A stretch of 64,000 nt of DNA from the NCBI GenBank assembly GCA_002787235.1, contig PCWG01000004.1, forward strand, positions 1-64,000. Reading direction: 5' to 3'. The stretch's first letter is position 1; each line of letters starts with the position of its first letter. Of the stretch, positions 45,551-54,784 are shown in pieces. The DNA is from Nitrospinae bacterium CG11_big_fil_rev_8_21_14_0_20_45_15 (GTDB lineage: Bacteria; Nitrospinota; Nitrospinia; Nitrospinales; VA-1). The translations under genes and the position numbers were made by a program. Under the pieces are notes generated by a model that was not told the origin of the DNA, did no database searches, and saw nothing but the letters and a program-made list of their open reading frames with translations.

Positions 45551-45989
45551 AGCGGTTATATTTCCCTCGAAAGATGAAAAAATTTCTTACCCGAAGGTTA
45601 GCTCAACCAAGGGGGCTTGTAAAGAAAAAACACACAATCACTGGTATATTTGATTTTAGGCTCTACTATATCTAGTATGCTCCTGTAATTCAACAGTTTT
45701 TTAAAATTGTTTGAATTTTGCATATTTTGGATGCCGTCCGATGGATGTGAAGAAGGAATTTCTCCCTTTGTTTTGATGATCTGCGTGCTCTACGAAACCC
45801 TCCGGGGCGATCCGGGGATTGTTTAATTTCTGCCTTTTTCCGCGTTCTCTGTGGTAAAAATGGGGGGGTAAATGTTTTAGCGGACGGATTTTTCAGGTGA
45901 GCTTTTTGAAAACGATTCGGTCTGTTTTGTGGGCTGAGTTGAGACGATATTTGAGTTGAGACGATATTAATTAATTGCTGGAGTGCTTT
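45551..45989. other. Intergenic region upstream of smc
   Basis: 439 bases between divergent smc and the ArsC-like gene. Contains a GGGGGGG run near 45866 and a 17-base direct tandem repeat (GAGTTGAGACGATATTT) around 45936-45970 just before the ArsC-like gene's ribosome binding site. A 121-residue - strand frame here looks unlike a real protein. The CGCGTTCTCTGTGGT word near 45841 resembles commonly dispersed intergenic sequences, but I see only one copy. Confidence 0.45.
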
Positions 45990-46343
45990 ATGAAATTTTA
46001 TTCCTATAATAAATGTGGAACGTGTCGGAAGGCGAAGAAATACCTTGAGGACCATGGCATTGCATTTAAAGAATTCGATATCACCGAAACGGCTCCTCCC
46101 AAAACGTTGTTGAAGCAGGCGATTGCCGCCAAAGGGCTCAAAAAGTTATTCAATACGAGTGGTGTGGTCTACAAGGAAATGAAGTTGAAAGACAAGGTGG
46201 CGACGATGTCGGAGAAAGAGGCTTTGGAATTGTTGTCCTCCAATGGCAGGCTGGTGAAGCGACCTTTTGCGGTGGATGGAGATCGAGTTACGATTGGTTT
46301 TCAGGTCGATGAATATGATTCTGTCTGGGGTTCGAGCAAATAA
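45990..46343 (+). CDS. ArsC/Spx-family protein with CxxC motif
   Basis: 117 residues from ATG with CTGGAG six bases upstream. MKFYSYNKCGTCRKAKKYLEDHGIAFKEFDI is the thioredoxin-fold start of the ArsC/Spx/YffB group with a CGTC pair; later SGVVYKEMKLKDKVATMSEKEALELLSSNGRLVKRPFAV matches the conserved LLxxNGxLIKRP(F/V)-V segment. Members are arsenate reductases, Spx-type RNA polymerase partners or proteins of unknown role (YffB). The arsenate-reductase HxCxxxR pattern is absent (NKCGTCR), favouring a Spx/YffB-like role. One base overlap with the next gene. Confidence 0.82.
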   Translation: MKFYSYNKCGTCRKAKKYLEDHGIAFKEFDITETAPPKTLLKQAIAAKGLKKLFNTSGVVYKEMKLKDKVATMSEKEALELLSSNGRLVKRPFAVDGDRVTIGFQVDEYDSVWGSSK

Positions 46344-46897
46344 TGGATTTGAGCCTGGTTGAAGCCAGACTGCGGCGTCAGTTTTCTCTCCAGTGGGAGG
46401 AGGCCTCGCGTCATCATCAGAGCGCGGCGGTTTTGATCGTCCTGTTTTCACAATTCGGGCAGGCAAAGATGCTGATGATAAAGCGTGCGATGACTCTCAA
46501 AATTCATCGTGGCGAGATCGCTTTCCCCGGTGGGATGATTGAGGATGATGAGAGTTTTCTTGAAACCGCGTTACGCGAAACGAGCGAAGAAATCGGTGTC
46601 AATATCCCTGAGGAAAAGGTCATTGCCTGTCTCAAGCCGGTGGAGACACTCACAGGGTTTGAGGTGACCCCTTTTGTCGCTGTTCTGGATTCGCCACCGG
46701 ATTGTTTGGAAAGCTTCAATGAGGACGAAGTGGAGGAAGTGTTGTTTCTCCCCTTTTTGAAAGTTCTTTCAACCCAGCAAAGAGACATTGGTCACCCGCC
46801 GGAAGATGAAATGTTTGTGTATTGGCATTTGCATCATCGGATATGGGGGGCTTCTGCAAAGATGATATTCCAGATCGCCGAAGCGATTTTTAAATGA
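46343..46897 (+). CDS. Nudix hydrolase, CoA pyrophosphatase-like
   Basis: 184 residues. Nudix box GGMIEDDESFLETALRETSEEIGV is complete (G-x5-E-x7-RE-x2-EE-x-G). The segment before it, MLMIKRAMTLKIHRGEIAFPGG, matches the CoA-pyrophosphatase signature (L-x-R-x-x-x-x-x-H-x-G-x-x-x-FPGG), so it probably cleaves CoA or its oxidised derivatives to phosphopantetheine and 3',5'-ADP. ATG overlaps the previous stop (TAATG) and the stop overlaps the next start. Confidence 0.88.
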   Translation: MDLSLVEARLRRQFSLQWEEASRHHQSAAVLIVLFSQFGQAKMLMIKRAMTLKIHRGEIAFPGGMIEDDESFLETALRETSEEIGVNIPEEKVIACLKPVETLTGFEVTPFVAVLDSPPDCLESFNEDEVEEVLFLPFLKVLSTQQRDIGHPPEDEMFVYWHLHHRIWGASAKMIFQIAEAIFK

Positions 46898-47871
46898 TTG
46901 AACCCTCTAATCCTGGTGCTGTTGTGACAGAGACTCCTGTATTATTGTTGGCCCCGCATTGGCGCGTACCGCTGGTTCGTGCTTTTGCGCATGCACGGGA
47001 CCGCCTTGGATTGAAGGGGAAGCTGATCTGTGCCGATAGCGATCCTTTGTCTTCCAGTCTGGTTGCAGGCGACTCTGCTTGTATCCTCCCGTCCTTTTCA
47101 GACCCGGAGTGTTTGCAAAAAGTTTTGGAACTTTGCTACGCGGAAGGGGTTCGTGCGATTTTGCCGCTGACAAACAAGGCGGTGGAGTTTGTGGACAGTC
47201 ATCGCAGCGCATTTGATGTGGCTCAGGTTCATTTGTATGTTCCGCCCGCGTCGGCCATTGAAATTTGCCACGATAAATTAAAACTGAATCACTTCCTCGT
47301 GGGCCAGGGCGTGTTGACTCCCAGAATTTATGAGTCTCCGTCAGAGGCGGATGGATTTCCGCTGTTTGCCAAAAAACGTTGCGGGGAAGGTGGCGAAGAC
47401 ACGCTCTTAATTCAGGATCATGAGGATTTGCGCTATGCGAATCGCCGATTCCCGGACCATATTATCCAGAGCTTTATTGCGGGCAGGGAATTTACCATCG
47501 ACTGGTTTGGCGGCGGCGGGGTGAATTTCTCAGCACCGAGAGAGCGGTTGAAGGTACGTGCCGGAGAAGCGCGTGTCACTCGATTGCGGATGGATGCCAT
47601 GCTGATCGAAAAGGCGAATCAGCTTGCGGGCATTCTGCAATTGTGCGGACCGGCTTGTTTGCAGGGGATTCTTGACTCGAACAATGAATTCTATTTTACG
47701 GATGTTAATTTACGCTTTGGCAGTGGTGTTATGCATACTATTTTGGCGGGCGGCGATATTCCTGAGATGATCTACCGCGAGTTGGCGGGATTGGATCCGA
47801 GTGAAAGGATCATCCAGGAGGGGACGGTGATGACCCGTTTTTCGGATGGTTTTTTGTTGAAGGGTTACTGA
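46894..47871 (+). CDS. ATP-grasp domain protein
   Basis: 325 residues, third gene of an overlapping trio (ATGA overlap). N-terminal Rossmann-like part (VLLLAPHWRVPLVRAFAHARDRLGLKGKLICADSDPLSSSLVAGD... ILPLTNKAVEFVDSHR) as in PurD/CarB-like proteins, followed by an ATP-grasp core: FPLFAKKRCGEGGEDTLLIQD (nucleotide lysine and glycine loop), IIQSFIAGREFTIDWF, and the metal-binding NEFYFTDVNLRFGSG. The reaction joins an acid to an amine or thiol through an acyl phosphate; substrate unknown. In E/D-x-N-x-R-x-G the usual E is D. Confidence 0.85.
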   Translation: MIEPSNPGAVVTETPVLLLAPHWRVPLVRAFAHARDRLGLKGKLICADSDPLSSSLVAGDSACILPSFSDPECLQKVLELCYAEGVRAILPLTNKAVEFVDSHRSAFDVAQVHLYVPPASAIEICHDKLKLNHFLVGQGVLTPRIYESPSEADGFPLFAKKRCGEGGEDTLLIQDHEDLRYANRRFPDHIIQSFIAGREFTIDWFGGGGVNFSAPRERLKVRAGEARVTRLRMDAMLIEKANQLAGILQLCGPACLQGILDSNNEFYFTDVNLRFGSGVMHTILAGGDIPEMIYRELAGLDPSERIIQEGTVMTRFSDGFLLKGY

Positions 47872-47919
47872 GGGTCTATCATTTTAAGTGTGTGAGTGGT
47901 CTTTTCTGTTTTGCTCTTT

Positions 47920-48630
47920 TTATTTACGATTGATAATTTTTCTCCCTTTAAAATAAACGGCACCTGCTAAAATATTTTGTTCATCTTCTGTGAGTGCGAT
48001 TGATTTGTGATTAAACTTCATCCCCCAAGATAAAAGACGGTAAATACAAAATACCCTGATTTTCTCAAAAATTCCCGTCTCCTTGTCTCGATAGACCCTC
48101 TTTAACATTTTTTTATAATTACCAATAATATTCTGCAATGCATACCAGGGTCCAAGAGCAACCCCTGTTTTAATAGGTTCATAGTCTTTAAATAAAGATT
48201 TAATCCCACTTGTTGAAACATTAAAATAATGGTCGGGAACATCGTGAAATGGGAAAAGGAATGGAATTCCTATATCAACATATCCCCCACCTTTTAAAAC
48301 TCGGGTAAATTCATCAACAACATGGAATGGATTTTTCGTATGCTCCAATACCGCATGGCAGTAAATCGCATCAAAACTATTGTTGGCAAACGGTAAAGCG
48401 GATGCATCAGCAATCACATCTATAATTTCATATTTAAAAATATCCAGATGGACAACACGGTTATCGATTAGATTTGTGTTGCCCGAGCCAACATTTAAAA
48501 CCCTGTGGTCTGGATTCATGTGAAGGTAATCTGAAAGTCCTTCTACACCATTTCTACTTAAACTGGTCGGGTTAATATCTTTTGTACGGTCAAGCTTGCT
48601 GTATGGATTTTCTAGATTGATATTATTCAT
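47920..48630 (-). CDS. Class I SAM-dependent methyltransferase
   Basis: 236 residues. Rossmann motif I VLNVGSGNTN (glycine-rich SAM loop), motif II VVHLDIFKYEIIDVIADASALPFANNSFDAIYCHAVLEH with the acidic residue after strand 2, then FTRVLKGGGYVDIGIPFLFPFHD typical of the type 11 group (RVLKPGG-x). Substrate unknown; the neighbour context (glycosyl and polysaccharide genes farther right) would allow sugar or lipid methylation. AT-rich compared with neighbours, so recent transfer is possible. Confidence 0.85.
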   Translation of the reverse strand: MNNINLENPYSKLDRTKDINPTSLSRNGVEGLSDYLHMNPDHRVLNVGSGNTNLIDNRVVHLDIFKYEIIDVIADASALPFANNSFDAIYCHAVLEHTKNPFHVVDEFTRVLKGGGYVDIGIPFLFPFHDVPDHYFNVSTSGIKSLFKDYEPIKTGVALGPWYALQNIIGNYKKMLKRVYRDKETGIFEKIRVFCIYRLLSWGMKFNHKSIALTEDEQNILAGAVYFKGRKIINRK

Positions 48631-48849
48631 GATTAAGAATTGAGGGGATCAAAGAGTGTCCGGTAAGGAACTTGTAGATAAAAAATAAGGGTTGAGAAAT
48701 AATTTTACGTGATAGTTTTTTCAAAAAATGGATACGTTAGAGAAGCATTTTAACTTTCTGATATGGTTATTTACACAGATTTTTGGACAGACTCTCATCT
48801 GACCCCGTTGCTCTATCTGCTGGAAGTCGCTAAAAGATTATTTATCAAC

Positions 48850-50262
48850 TCAAGCGTGCCTATTTTCAACAACGACACAATTTCTTCCATTATGTTTCGC
48901 TTGATAGAGGGCCTTGTCTGCCTTGGCAATTATAGATTTAGCTGTGTTCTTCTCATTGGGGGCGGTGGTGAAAACTCCCAGGCTGATTGTGACAAGTTTG
49001 TTGGGTTCGCTGTCTCGATGTTCAATTTTTAAATTTTCGACACTTTTGCGAAGTTTCTCAGCCAGAATGAAAGCCCCTTCTTCATTGGAGCCGGGCAGGG
49101 TGACGACAAATTCTTCCCCCCCATAACGGGCAAGCAGGTCGCTGGGTCGGTGCAAAGCGTCTTTCATGACATTGGCCACTCTCCTCAAACATTCGTCGCC
49201 TGCGAGGTGACCGTAGCGATCATTGTATTTTTTAAAAAAATCAATGTCGATCATAATCAGGGAAATGGATGTGTTGTCACGAGTTGATCTTTTTATTTCA
49301 TTTGAAATGAAACTATCGAAGCAATAGCGATTAGCGACGCCCGTCAACCCATCCAGTTGAGTGATCTTTTTTAAGGCAATATTGGATTCTTTCAATTGCC
49401 TCTGACTTTCTCTTAATTCGTTTTCAACTTTCTTTTGTTCTGTCAGGTTTCTGGCAACGACCAAAGAACCAAGAAATTTTTTTTCTGTGATTTTATCGGA
49501 TATTTTTGTGTCGGGAACACTCCAGAGACCTTTCGCATCGAGAAGGACTTGAACCGTCTTTTGTGTCTTGTAAAGTGTGGAAGTTTCGCAAACGTTTATT
49601 GCGATTTCAAGATCGGTGGTTGAACGCGGTCCGATCCTTTGTGTTGCAATTTTAGCATTCAGTTCTTTATTTGCATTGTTTCCTATGAGTTTGCAGATTT
49701 TTTCCCCGATCAATTGACTGGGCTCGTAACCTAAAAAGCTGACGGCTGAATTTGCAAAAATAATATTTTCCTCAGCATCCAGTTTGATGATGATGACGGG
49801 AACAGCCTCCAGAATAGAACTGATCTCGGCTTCTCTTTTTATCAAAGCTTGTTCAGCTTCGTAAGACCGTTTCTCCAGACGATGTATTCTGATGGCCTTG
49901 GTGAGGCTGGTTTCCAGGATTTCGAGACTCAACTGACTTTTTGGGATATAGTCTGCCGCCCCTTTTTGCAAGGCGTGAACGGCAGTCAACTCGTTGCCGC
50001 CACCGGTTAAAATAATGATGGGTGCTTTTTTTTTCTCAGCGGGAGAGAGGTTGTCCAGTAAATCGAATCCCGATCCATCGGGTAAAGTATTGTCTGAAAG
50101 GATGCAGTCGAATGCAGACGCTCTTATTTTTTGCAAGGCGTCTTTGATGGAAGACGTTTCCTCAATGGTGACGTTGAGGTGGGATTTCTTCAATAACCTG
50201 TTGACAGACATTCTGTCGAAATCGTCGTCGTCAATAATAAGGATGTTTAGCTCAGAATTCAT
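48850..50262 (-). CDS. Response regulator with PAS and GGDEF domains
   Basis: 470 residues from the ATG at 50262, which has AAGGAA ten bases upstream; an earlier in-frame start at 50304 would add 14 residues of unusual sequence. Receiver domain with LIIDDDDFDR and phospho-Asp in ILSDNTLPDGSG, T/K in ILTGG and IPKSQ; PAS domain (about 160-285); GGDEF domain (about 310-470) with RYGGEEF and a complete I-site RPSD five residues before it. A phosphorylation-controlled diguanylate cyclase. No kinase gene is adjacent. Confidence 0.93.
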   Translation of the reverse strand: MNSELNILIIDDDDFDRMSVNRLLKKSHLNVTIEETSSIKDALQKIRASAFDCILSDNTLPDGSGFDLLDNLSPAEKKKAPIIILTGGGNELTAVHALQKGAADYIPKSQLSLEILETSLTKAIRIHRLEKRSYEAEQALIKREAEISSILEAVPVIIIKLDAEENIIFANSAVSFLGYEPSQLIGEKICKLIGNNANKELNAKIATQRIGPRSTTDLEIAINVCETSTLYKTQKTVQVLLDAKGLWSVPDTKISDKITEKKFLGSLVVARNLTEQKKVENELRESQRQLKESNIALKKITQLDGLTGVANRYCFDSFISNEIKRSTRDNTSISLIMIDIDFFKKYNDRYGHLAGDECLRRVANVMKDALHRPSDLLARYGGEEFVVTLPGSNEEGAFILAEKLRKSVENLKIEHRDSEPNKLVTISLGVFTTAPNEKNTAKSIIAKADKALYQAKHNGRNCVVVENRHA

Positions 50263-50304
50263 CTCAGGCAAGTTCCTTAATAGTCTAAATGCAATTTTCG
50301 ACAA

Positions 50305-50613
50305 GACCCATCATTGAAATCAAAAGATTAAGTATAACCGTATTTGACGCTGATTCAAACTAACAGCTTGTATTATAGATGAAACCATTTTTTTACTTTT
50401 TACAACTAATAGTTTGCAATGAAATAACGGATGCCAGATTTGCGCGACAAGGGTCGTTGACTCTTTTTAAACCTGCGCTTACAATTGCTGGATTGTAGAT
50501 CGAACTTTCTACAGGTCGTTGCATTTCAAGGGAGAGTCCGATATTGATTTAAGGAAAGTCCCACGCTGTCAGTTGCATGAAATCATCATAGAGTAACGGG
50601 AACGAGAGCCATC
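50305..50613. other. Intergenic region between divergent genes
   Basis: 309 bases of mixed sequence between the REC-PAS-GGDEF gene (leftward) and the DUF4149 gene (rightward). No hairpin with T run, no repeat and no RNA seen. Confidence 0.35.
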
Positions 50614-51075
50614 ATGAATATATTTTTTTCATTTCTACATCTTTTGAGTCTGGTTTGCTGGATTGGAAGCATCGTCTTCTTCTCTTTTTTTGCGGCACCC
50701 GCTATTTTCAAAAATCTGGATCGATCCGATGCGGGCAAAGTGGTGGGTGTCATTTTCCCCCGGTATTACGTTCTGGGTTATATTTGCGGAACCTTGATTT
50801 TGCTCACACTTGTCATGCAGGGTTTCGAGGTCTCACGTGTGAAACTGGGGCTGGTTCTTGTGATGCTGGTATGCTCTGTGTTTGCAGGTTTTGGGATTGG
50901 ACCCAATGCAAGAAAGATTAAAGAACGTTTGCAAGGCTCTATCTCCAGAGAAGAGAAAGATTCTCTGGAAAGGAAATTTAAAAAATTTCACCGCATGTCT
51001 GTTCAGTTGAACGGGACAACCTTATTGGCAGGTCTGGTCTTGCTTTGGTTCACTGCGGAAGGTTTGACTTTATGA
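50614..51075 (+). CDS. DUF4149/TMEM205-like membrane protein
   Basis: 153 residues, four hydrophobic helices (LHLLSLVCWIGSIVFFSFF, YYVLGYICGTLILLTLVM, VKLGLVLVMLVCSVFAGFG and TLLAGLVLLWF). W-I-G-x-x-x-F-x-x-x-x-x-P in helix 1, FPRYY-x-x-G and the later FHRMSV(Q)LN match DUF4149/TMEM205 proteins, whose role is unknown. Stop overlaps the following permease start by four bases (ATGA). Confidence 0.8.
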   Translation: MNIFFSFLHLLSLVCWIGSIVFFSFFAAPAIFKNLDRSDAGKVVGVIFPRYYVLGYICGTLILLTLVMQGFEVSRVKLGLVLVMLVCSVFAGFGIGPNARKIKERLQGSISREEKDSLERKFKKFHRMSVQLNGTTLLAGLVLLWFTAEGLTL

Positions 51076-52223
51076 AATCTGCGCCGCGACCTTTTTATGC
51101 CCGGACGCGGTTTCTTTTTATATCTCTGATTGTTTTGGTTGTTTACGGCTATGGCTGGAAAATAACAGGGATTGACCTCGGCGAAATTGTGCGCGGCGCG
51201 CCAATGATACGTCCATTGGTTGTCAATTTATTGAGTCCCGATCTGATTCGTTACGAAAAAAAATCCGAAATTAAGGAAGCCTTTTTTGTTTTGGAAGATC
51301 AGGGCGGTTTCCCGGGCGTATCTTCCGCAAAAGTCAGAGACACCAGTCTCACGGTCGTTCCCTCGTTGGGGAAGGTGGGCGATAAGGTTGTTGTTCGCGG
51401 AAAGGATCTTCCGGCAGATCGCGAGGGGAATTTGATGTGGATCAATTCTATTGAGCAGGAGTACCCCCTCGCCACATTCAAGACAAATTCAGCGGGAGAG
51501 TTTGAATTGGAAGTGGTGGTTCCACAAACAGCTCGGGGTGAAGAACAAACTTTACGAGCGGCTGTTTTCTGGGAAACGGGCGAATGGAGTATGAGCCCCA
51601 CGCTCAAACTGGTCGCCGAAAAAATGGTGGAAACGATTTTTCTTGCTTTGATGGCGACAAGCTTTGCTTTTGTTGTCGCCGCTCCCCTGAGTTTTTTGGC
51701 GGCGAAAAATCTGATGTGGAAGGGGCCGGTAAGAAAATCTCTTTATCTTTTTATTCGAACGCTCTTCAATATTTTACGTTCCATAGAACCCTTGATTCTT
51801 GCAATTCTATTTGCTGTCTGGGTTGGGATAGGGCCTTTTGCGGGTGTGCTGGCCTTGGGGGTGCACTCTATTGCGACTCTTGGAAAATTATTTTCAGAGC
51901 AAATTGAAACCATCGATCCGGGACCCATTGAAGCCATCACGGCAACAGGAGCCTCTGCCCTGCAAGTGGCATGGTTTGCAGTGGTTCCACAGGTCACCGC
52001 TTCTTTTTTGGCACTCACATTTTATCGCTGGGATATCAATGTGAGAATGTCTACGATCATAGGGTTTGTCGGTGGAGGTGGGATCGGCTTCCTTTTGCAA
52101 CAATGGATCAACCTCCTGCAATACAATCAAGCGGGAACGGCATTGTTGTCCATCGCCCTTGTCGTCATAACGCTGGATCTTACGAGCGCGTGGATTCGTC
52201 AGTGCATGGCATTGAAAGAATAA
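51072..52223 (+). CDS. PhnE-like ABC permease with extracytoplasmic insertion
   Basis: 383 residues. C-terminal half is a PhnE-type permease: VETIFLALMATSFAFVVAAPLSFLAAKNLM (start of the MetI-like domain), RSIEPLILAILFAVWVGIGPFAGVLALGVHS, and the EAA loop EAITATGASALQVAWFAVVPQ with GFVGGGGIGFLLQ. Between TM1 (about 12-30) and the permease domain lies an extra 110-residue region with a beta-rich LTVVPSLGKVGDKVVVRGKDLPADREG... FELEVVV segment resembling an IPT/Ig-like fold. PhnE normally lacks this. No PhnC ATPase or PhnD binding protein gene is adjacent, so substrate (phosphonate or other) is unproven. Confidence 0.85.
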   Translation: MKSAPRPFYARTRFLFISLIVLVVYGYGWKITGIDLGEIVRGAPMIRPLVVNLLSPDLIRYEKKSEIKEAFFVLEDQGGFPGVSSAKVRDTSLTVVPSLGKVGDKVVVRGKDLPADREGNLMWINSIEQEYPLATFKTNSAGEFELEVVVPQTARGEEQTLRAAVFWETGEWSMSPTLKLVAEKMVETIFLALMATSFAFVVAAPLSFLAAKNLMWKGPVRKSLYLFIRTLFNILRSIEPLILAILFAVWVGIGPFAGVLALGVHSIATLGKLFSEQIETIDPGPIEAITATGASALQVAWFAVVPQVTASFLALTFYRWDINVRMSTIIGFVGGGGIGFLLQQWINLLQYNQAGTALLSIALVVITLDLTSAWIRQCMALKE

Positions 52224-52326
52224 CTCGCCGTATCTTTTCGGAAACTCTATTCCAAAGACTTCAGAGAACAGGCATTTTCCTTGTTGATAGCAATTTAAAA
52301 AATTGAAAACCATCCCTTCAAATTCA

Positions 52327-53919
52327 ATGTCAAAGCGATTGACCTATCTGACCGCGATCTATTTAATCATGGTCGGATATTACCTGAGCTTCTCAAAGTA
52401 TGGCTTCAATGTCTGGGACGAAGGGGGTTTTGCCAACGGCTCCTTGCGAGCAATGAAAGGGGAACTGGCAGGACGCGACTTCAACCCCATTGGCTATATG
52501 CCCGGGCGCTACGAACTGGGAGCCTTCCTATACGATGTATTTGGCGTTCATCTGCAAAGCTTGCGGATTGGGATTGCACTGTTGACACCAGCGATGATTT
52601 TGGCACTGTATGCTTCGGCTCTGCGTATCATGCCGCCAGGGTTTGCATTTCTGGCAAGTGCCTGTTTGTTTGTCGCGCCTTCCATGTATTACAACCGTTT
52701 TTTCACACTGTTTGCAGTGCTCAACATGTTTTGCCTGATTCGCTTCATTGAATCACGCAAAGCATCAACATTGTTTGTGCTGGTAGTTGCATTTTTGGCA
52801 AGTGCGTATTTCAAATTTGAGGTTGCGCTTTTCTCTGCGTGCATCACGATTTTTGTTTTGGCGATCTTTTATTTTGAACACTGGCGCGCGGGAAATACTT
52901 CTCTGCAAGAATTGAAAATCCCGTTGCGGCAAAGAGGTTCTGTTTTCTGGATGATCGTATTTGGCATGGTGGGCCTGATATCCATGCTCATTTATCATGT
53001 TTATTCCATCGACCTTTACGGGAAGGGAGTCAAACAAGTTCTGGATTCTTACACGGTCTGGGGCAATCCTTTTCCTGAAGTGTTGCCTGTAGGGAAAGTT
53101 TATGGAGCCATCGGCGGGCATCGCTATTTTATGCGACTGCTGTTTTATATCCCGTTAATGCTTTATGTCCTGACGGGTGCCTTGTTGATTCTGCGGTTTG
53201 TAAACAAACGACGCAGGCGGGACATGGCGGACTATTACTTGCTGATCGTACTGGCGTTTGGGGTGTGTTCCTTTGGTTTGGTTTTATGGCGCGCGGGGCA
53301 GGATAATCTGATGCGTACTCTGGCTTGCAGTTATATTCTGCTGGGTTACTTTCTATATTTGTTGTGGAAGAGAGTCGTGCACTCCCAAATCAGTGCAACG
53401 GGCAGAATCGCAATGAACCTTTTGGTTACTCTGTTGCCCTTTTTGTATGTTTACGAAATGAACACACATCATGGCTTTTACGTAGGGTCGATTGGAGCAA
53501 TGAAGCAGGAAACGGAACGTGTGAAAATCGATCGGATGGATATTTTTACCAATAAAGATGAAGCCCAGTGGATTCCCGAAGTCGTGGACCGTATTGAAAA
53601 ATATTCCAGGCCGGGAGAGCCTGTATTTGCTTTACCGCTGAATCCGATATTTTATTTTTTGTCCGACCGAATCAATCCAACGGCCTACGATTGGATATTG
53701 CCGGGCATGCTCAATGAAAAGGAAGAAAGCGATGTTGTTGAGACATTGCGCAGAAACAGCCCAAAGGTCGTCGTCTATGTAGATATCCCCATCGATGGGA
53801 AAGAGGAGAGGCGATTTCTAAATTATGCGCCGCATATCTTTCAATACCTGACCGAAAATTACTCTTTTAAAGAGCAAATTGGTATCTTCCAAATTCTTTT
53901 GCCGCGCGGTAAACCCTGA
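52327..53919 (+). CDS. GT-C family membrane glycosyltransferase
   Basis: 530 residues from the ATG at 52327 (a TTG at 52303 adds eight). About ten membrane helices and a catalytic first-loop Asp-Glu (YGFNVWDEGGFANG) as in GT39/ArnT-like GT-C enzymes, then a soluble C-terminal domain from about 400. These use polyprenyl-phosphate sugars. Acceptor unknown. It is 104 bases after the permease gene. A similar GT-C cluster lies at 60315-64000. Confidence 0.82.
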   Translation: MSKRLTYLTAIYLIMVGYYLSFSKYGFNVWDEGGFANGSLRAMKGELAGRDFNPIGYMPGRYELGAFLYDVFGVHLQSLRIGIALLTPAMILALYASALRIMPPGFAFLASACLFVAPSMYYNRFFTLFAVLNMFCLIRFIESRKASTLFVLVVAFLASAYFKFEVALFSACITIFVLAIFYFEHWRAGNTSLQELKIPLRQRGSVFWMIVFGMVGLISMLIYHVYSIDLYGKGVKQVLDSYTVWGNPFPEVLPVGKVYGAIGGHRYFMRLLFYIPLMLYVLTGALLILRFVNKRRRRDMADYYLLIVLAFGVCSFGLVLWRAGQDNLMRTLACSYILLGYFLYLLWKRVVHSQISATGRIAMNLLVTLLPFLYVYEMNTHHGFYVGSIGAMKQETERVKIDRMDIFTNKDEAQWIPEVVDRIEKYSRPGEPVFALPLNPIFYFLSDRINPTAYDWILPGMLNEKEESDVVETLRRNSPKVVVYVDIPIDGKEERRFLNYAPHIFQYLTENYSFKEQIGIFQILLPRGKP

Positions 53920-54299
53920 AAACATAAAATTCATCACAATTTTAAGAGAAGCTTTAATGCGGCGTGGATTTGAAAATCAGCCATTCGCAAGAAGTTGATC
54001 TTTGTATAAAAATGACCAAGCAGGCTAGAAAAATATTGTTTTATTTTCTTTGAGGGCCGATATTTATTCCGTAATCAGAATTTATCAATGTGCTTTGAAT
54101 ATGTTATTTTCTAGAGAATTTAATTGGACTTTTAAATATAAAGTACTTAGAATAAATAGATAGCCTTTTGACATTGTCGTGAAAACAGCAATAATATTGC
54201 TTGAATCACGGCTGTTCTGGCGGGAAAGTATATTTTTTTTAAAATATTATTGTCAAAAAGCTGTTTTAAAATATTAAAATTTTTATTGGTTTATCGAAG
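53920..54299. other. AT-rich intergenic region with 12-bp direct repeats
   Basis: 380 bases, strongly AT-rich toward the right. TTTAAAATATTA occurs at 54238-54249 and again at 54265-54276, 27 bases apart, just upstream of the HTH gene. No other structure recognised. Confidence 0.5.
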
Positions 54300-54713
54300 A
54301 TGAAAGAAAAAAAGGTAGGAGCGGCAAAATTTTTAGGTGAGAGAATTCGCCAATGGCGGAAGACACTTCCTCTCAAGTCTTATGAGTTGGCAAAGCTCAT
54401 AAATATTTCTCAGGGTTCGTTGTCTGATATTGAAAACAACAAATCACTTCCTTCTGCAGATACGATTGCCAAGCTTTATAAGTACACCAATGTGAATATC
54501 ATTTGGTTGCTGACAGGGCAAGGTCCAGTTAAGAAGGCTGCGGGTGTGACTTCTGAGGAGGGTGAGGAAGGCGTTGAGGCTTTGGAGCCTTATGGTCAGG
54601 ATCAGTCCTTGAAGGAATTGGTTGATAAGGTGGTTCGGATTTACCATCATGGGGACGCTGAAAAGAAGGCGCATCTCAAGGGTTTTCTCATGGGTGCGGA
54701 TCCGGGGGAATAA
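54300..54713 (+). CDS. XRE-family HTH regulator
   Basis: 137 residues. N-terminal Cro/C1-type HTH: LGERIRQWRKTLPLKSYELAKLINISQGSLSDIENNKSLPSADTIAKLYKYTNVNIIWLLTGQG, with the usual S-Q-G-S-L-S-D-I-E recognition helix. The C-terminal part is acidic then helical (LKELVDKVVRIYHHGDAEKKAHLKGFL) and probably serves dimerisation. Phage-type repressors and many chromosome-encoded regulators look like this. Possible autoregulation through the two TTTAAAATATTA repeats upstream. Confidence 0.9.
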   Translation: MKEKKVGAAKFLGERIRQWRKTLPLKSYELAKLINISQGSLSDIENNKSLPSADTIAKLYKYTNVNIIWLLTGQGPVKKAAGVTSEEGEEGVEALEPYGQDQSLKELVDKVVRIYHHGDAEKKAHLKGFLMGADPGE

Positions 54714-54784
54714 GTTTCCTCTTGTTGCGTGGGGGGATTGCCAAATTATCCCATTAGCTTGTGAAGAGTGCAGGCTGTCTTTTT

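Noticed and set aside
45690-46055. 121-residue - strand frame upstream of smc
   Set aside because: Unusual composition and overlap with the ArsC-like gene on the other strand; looks like translated intergenic sequence.
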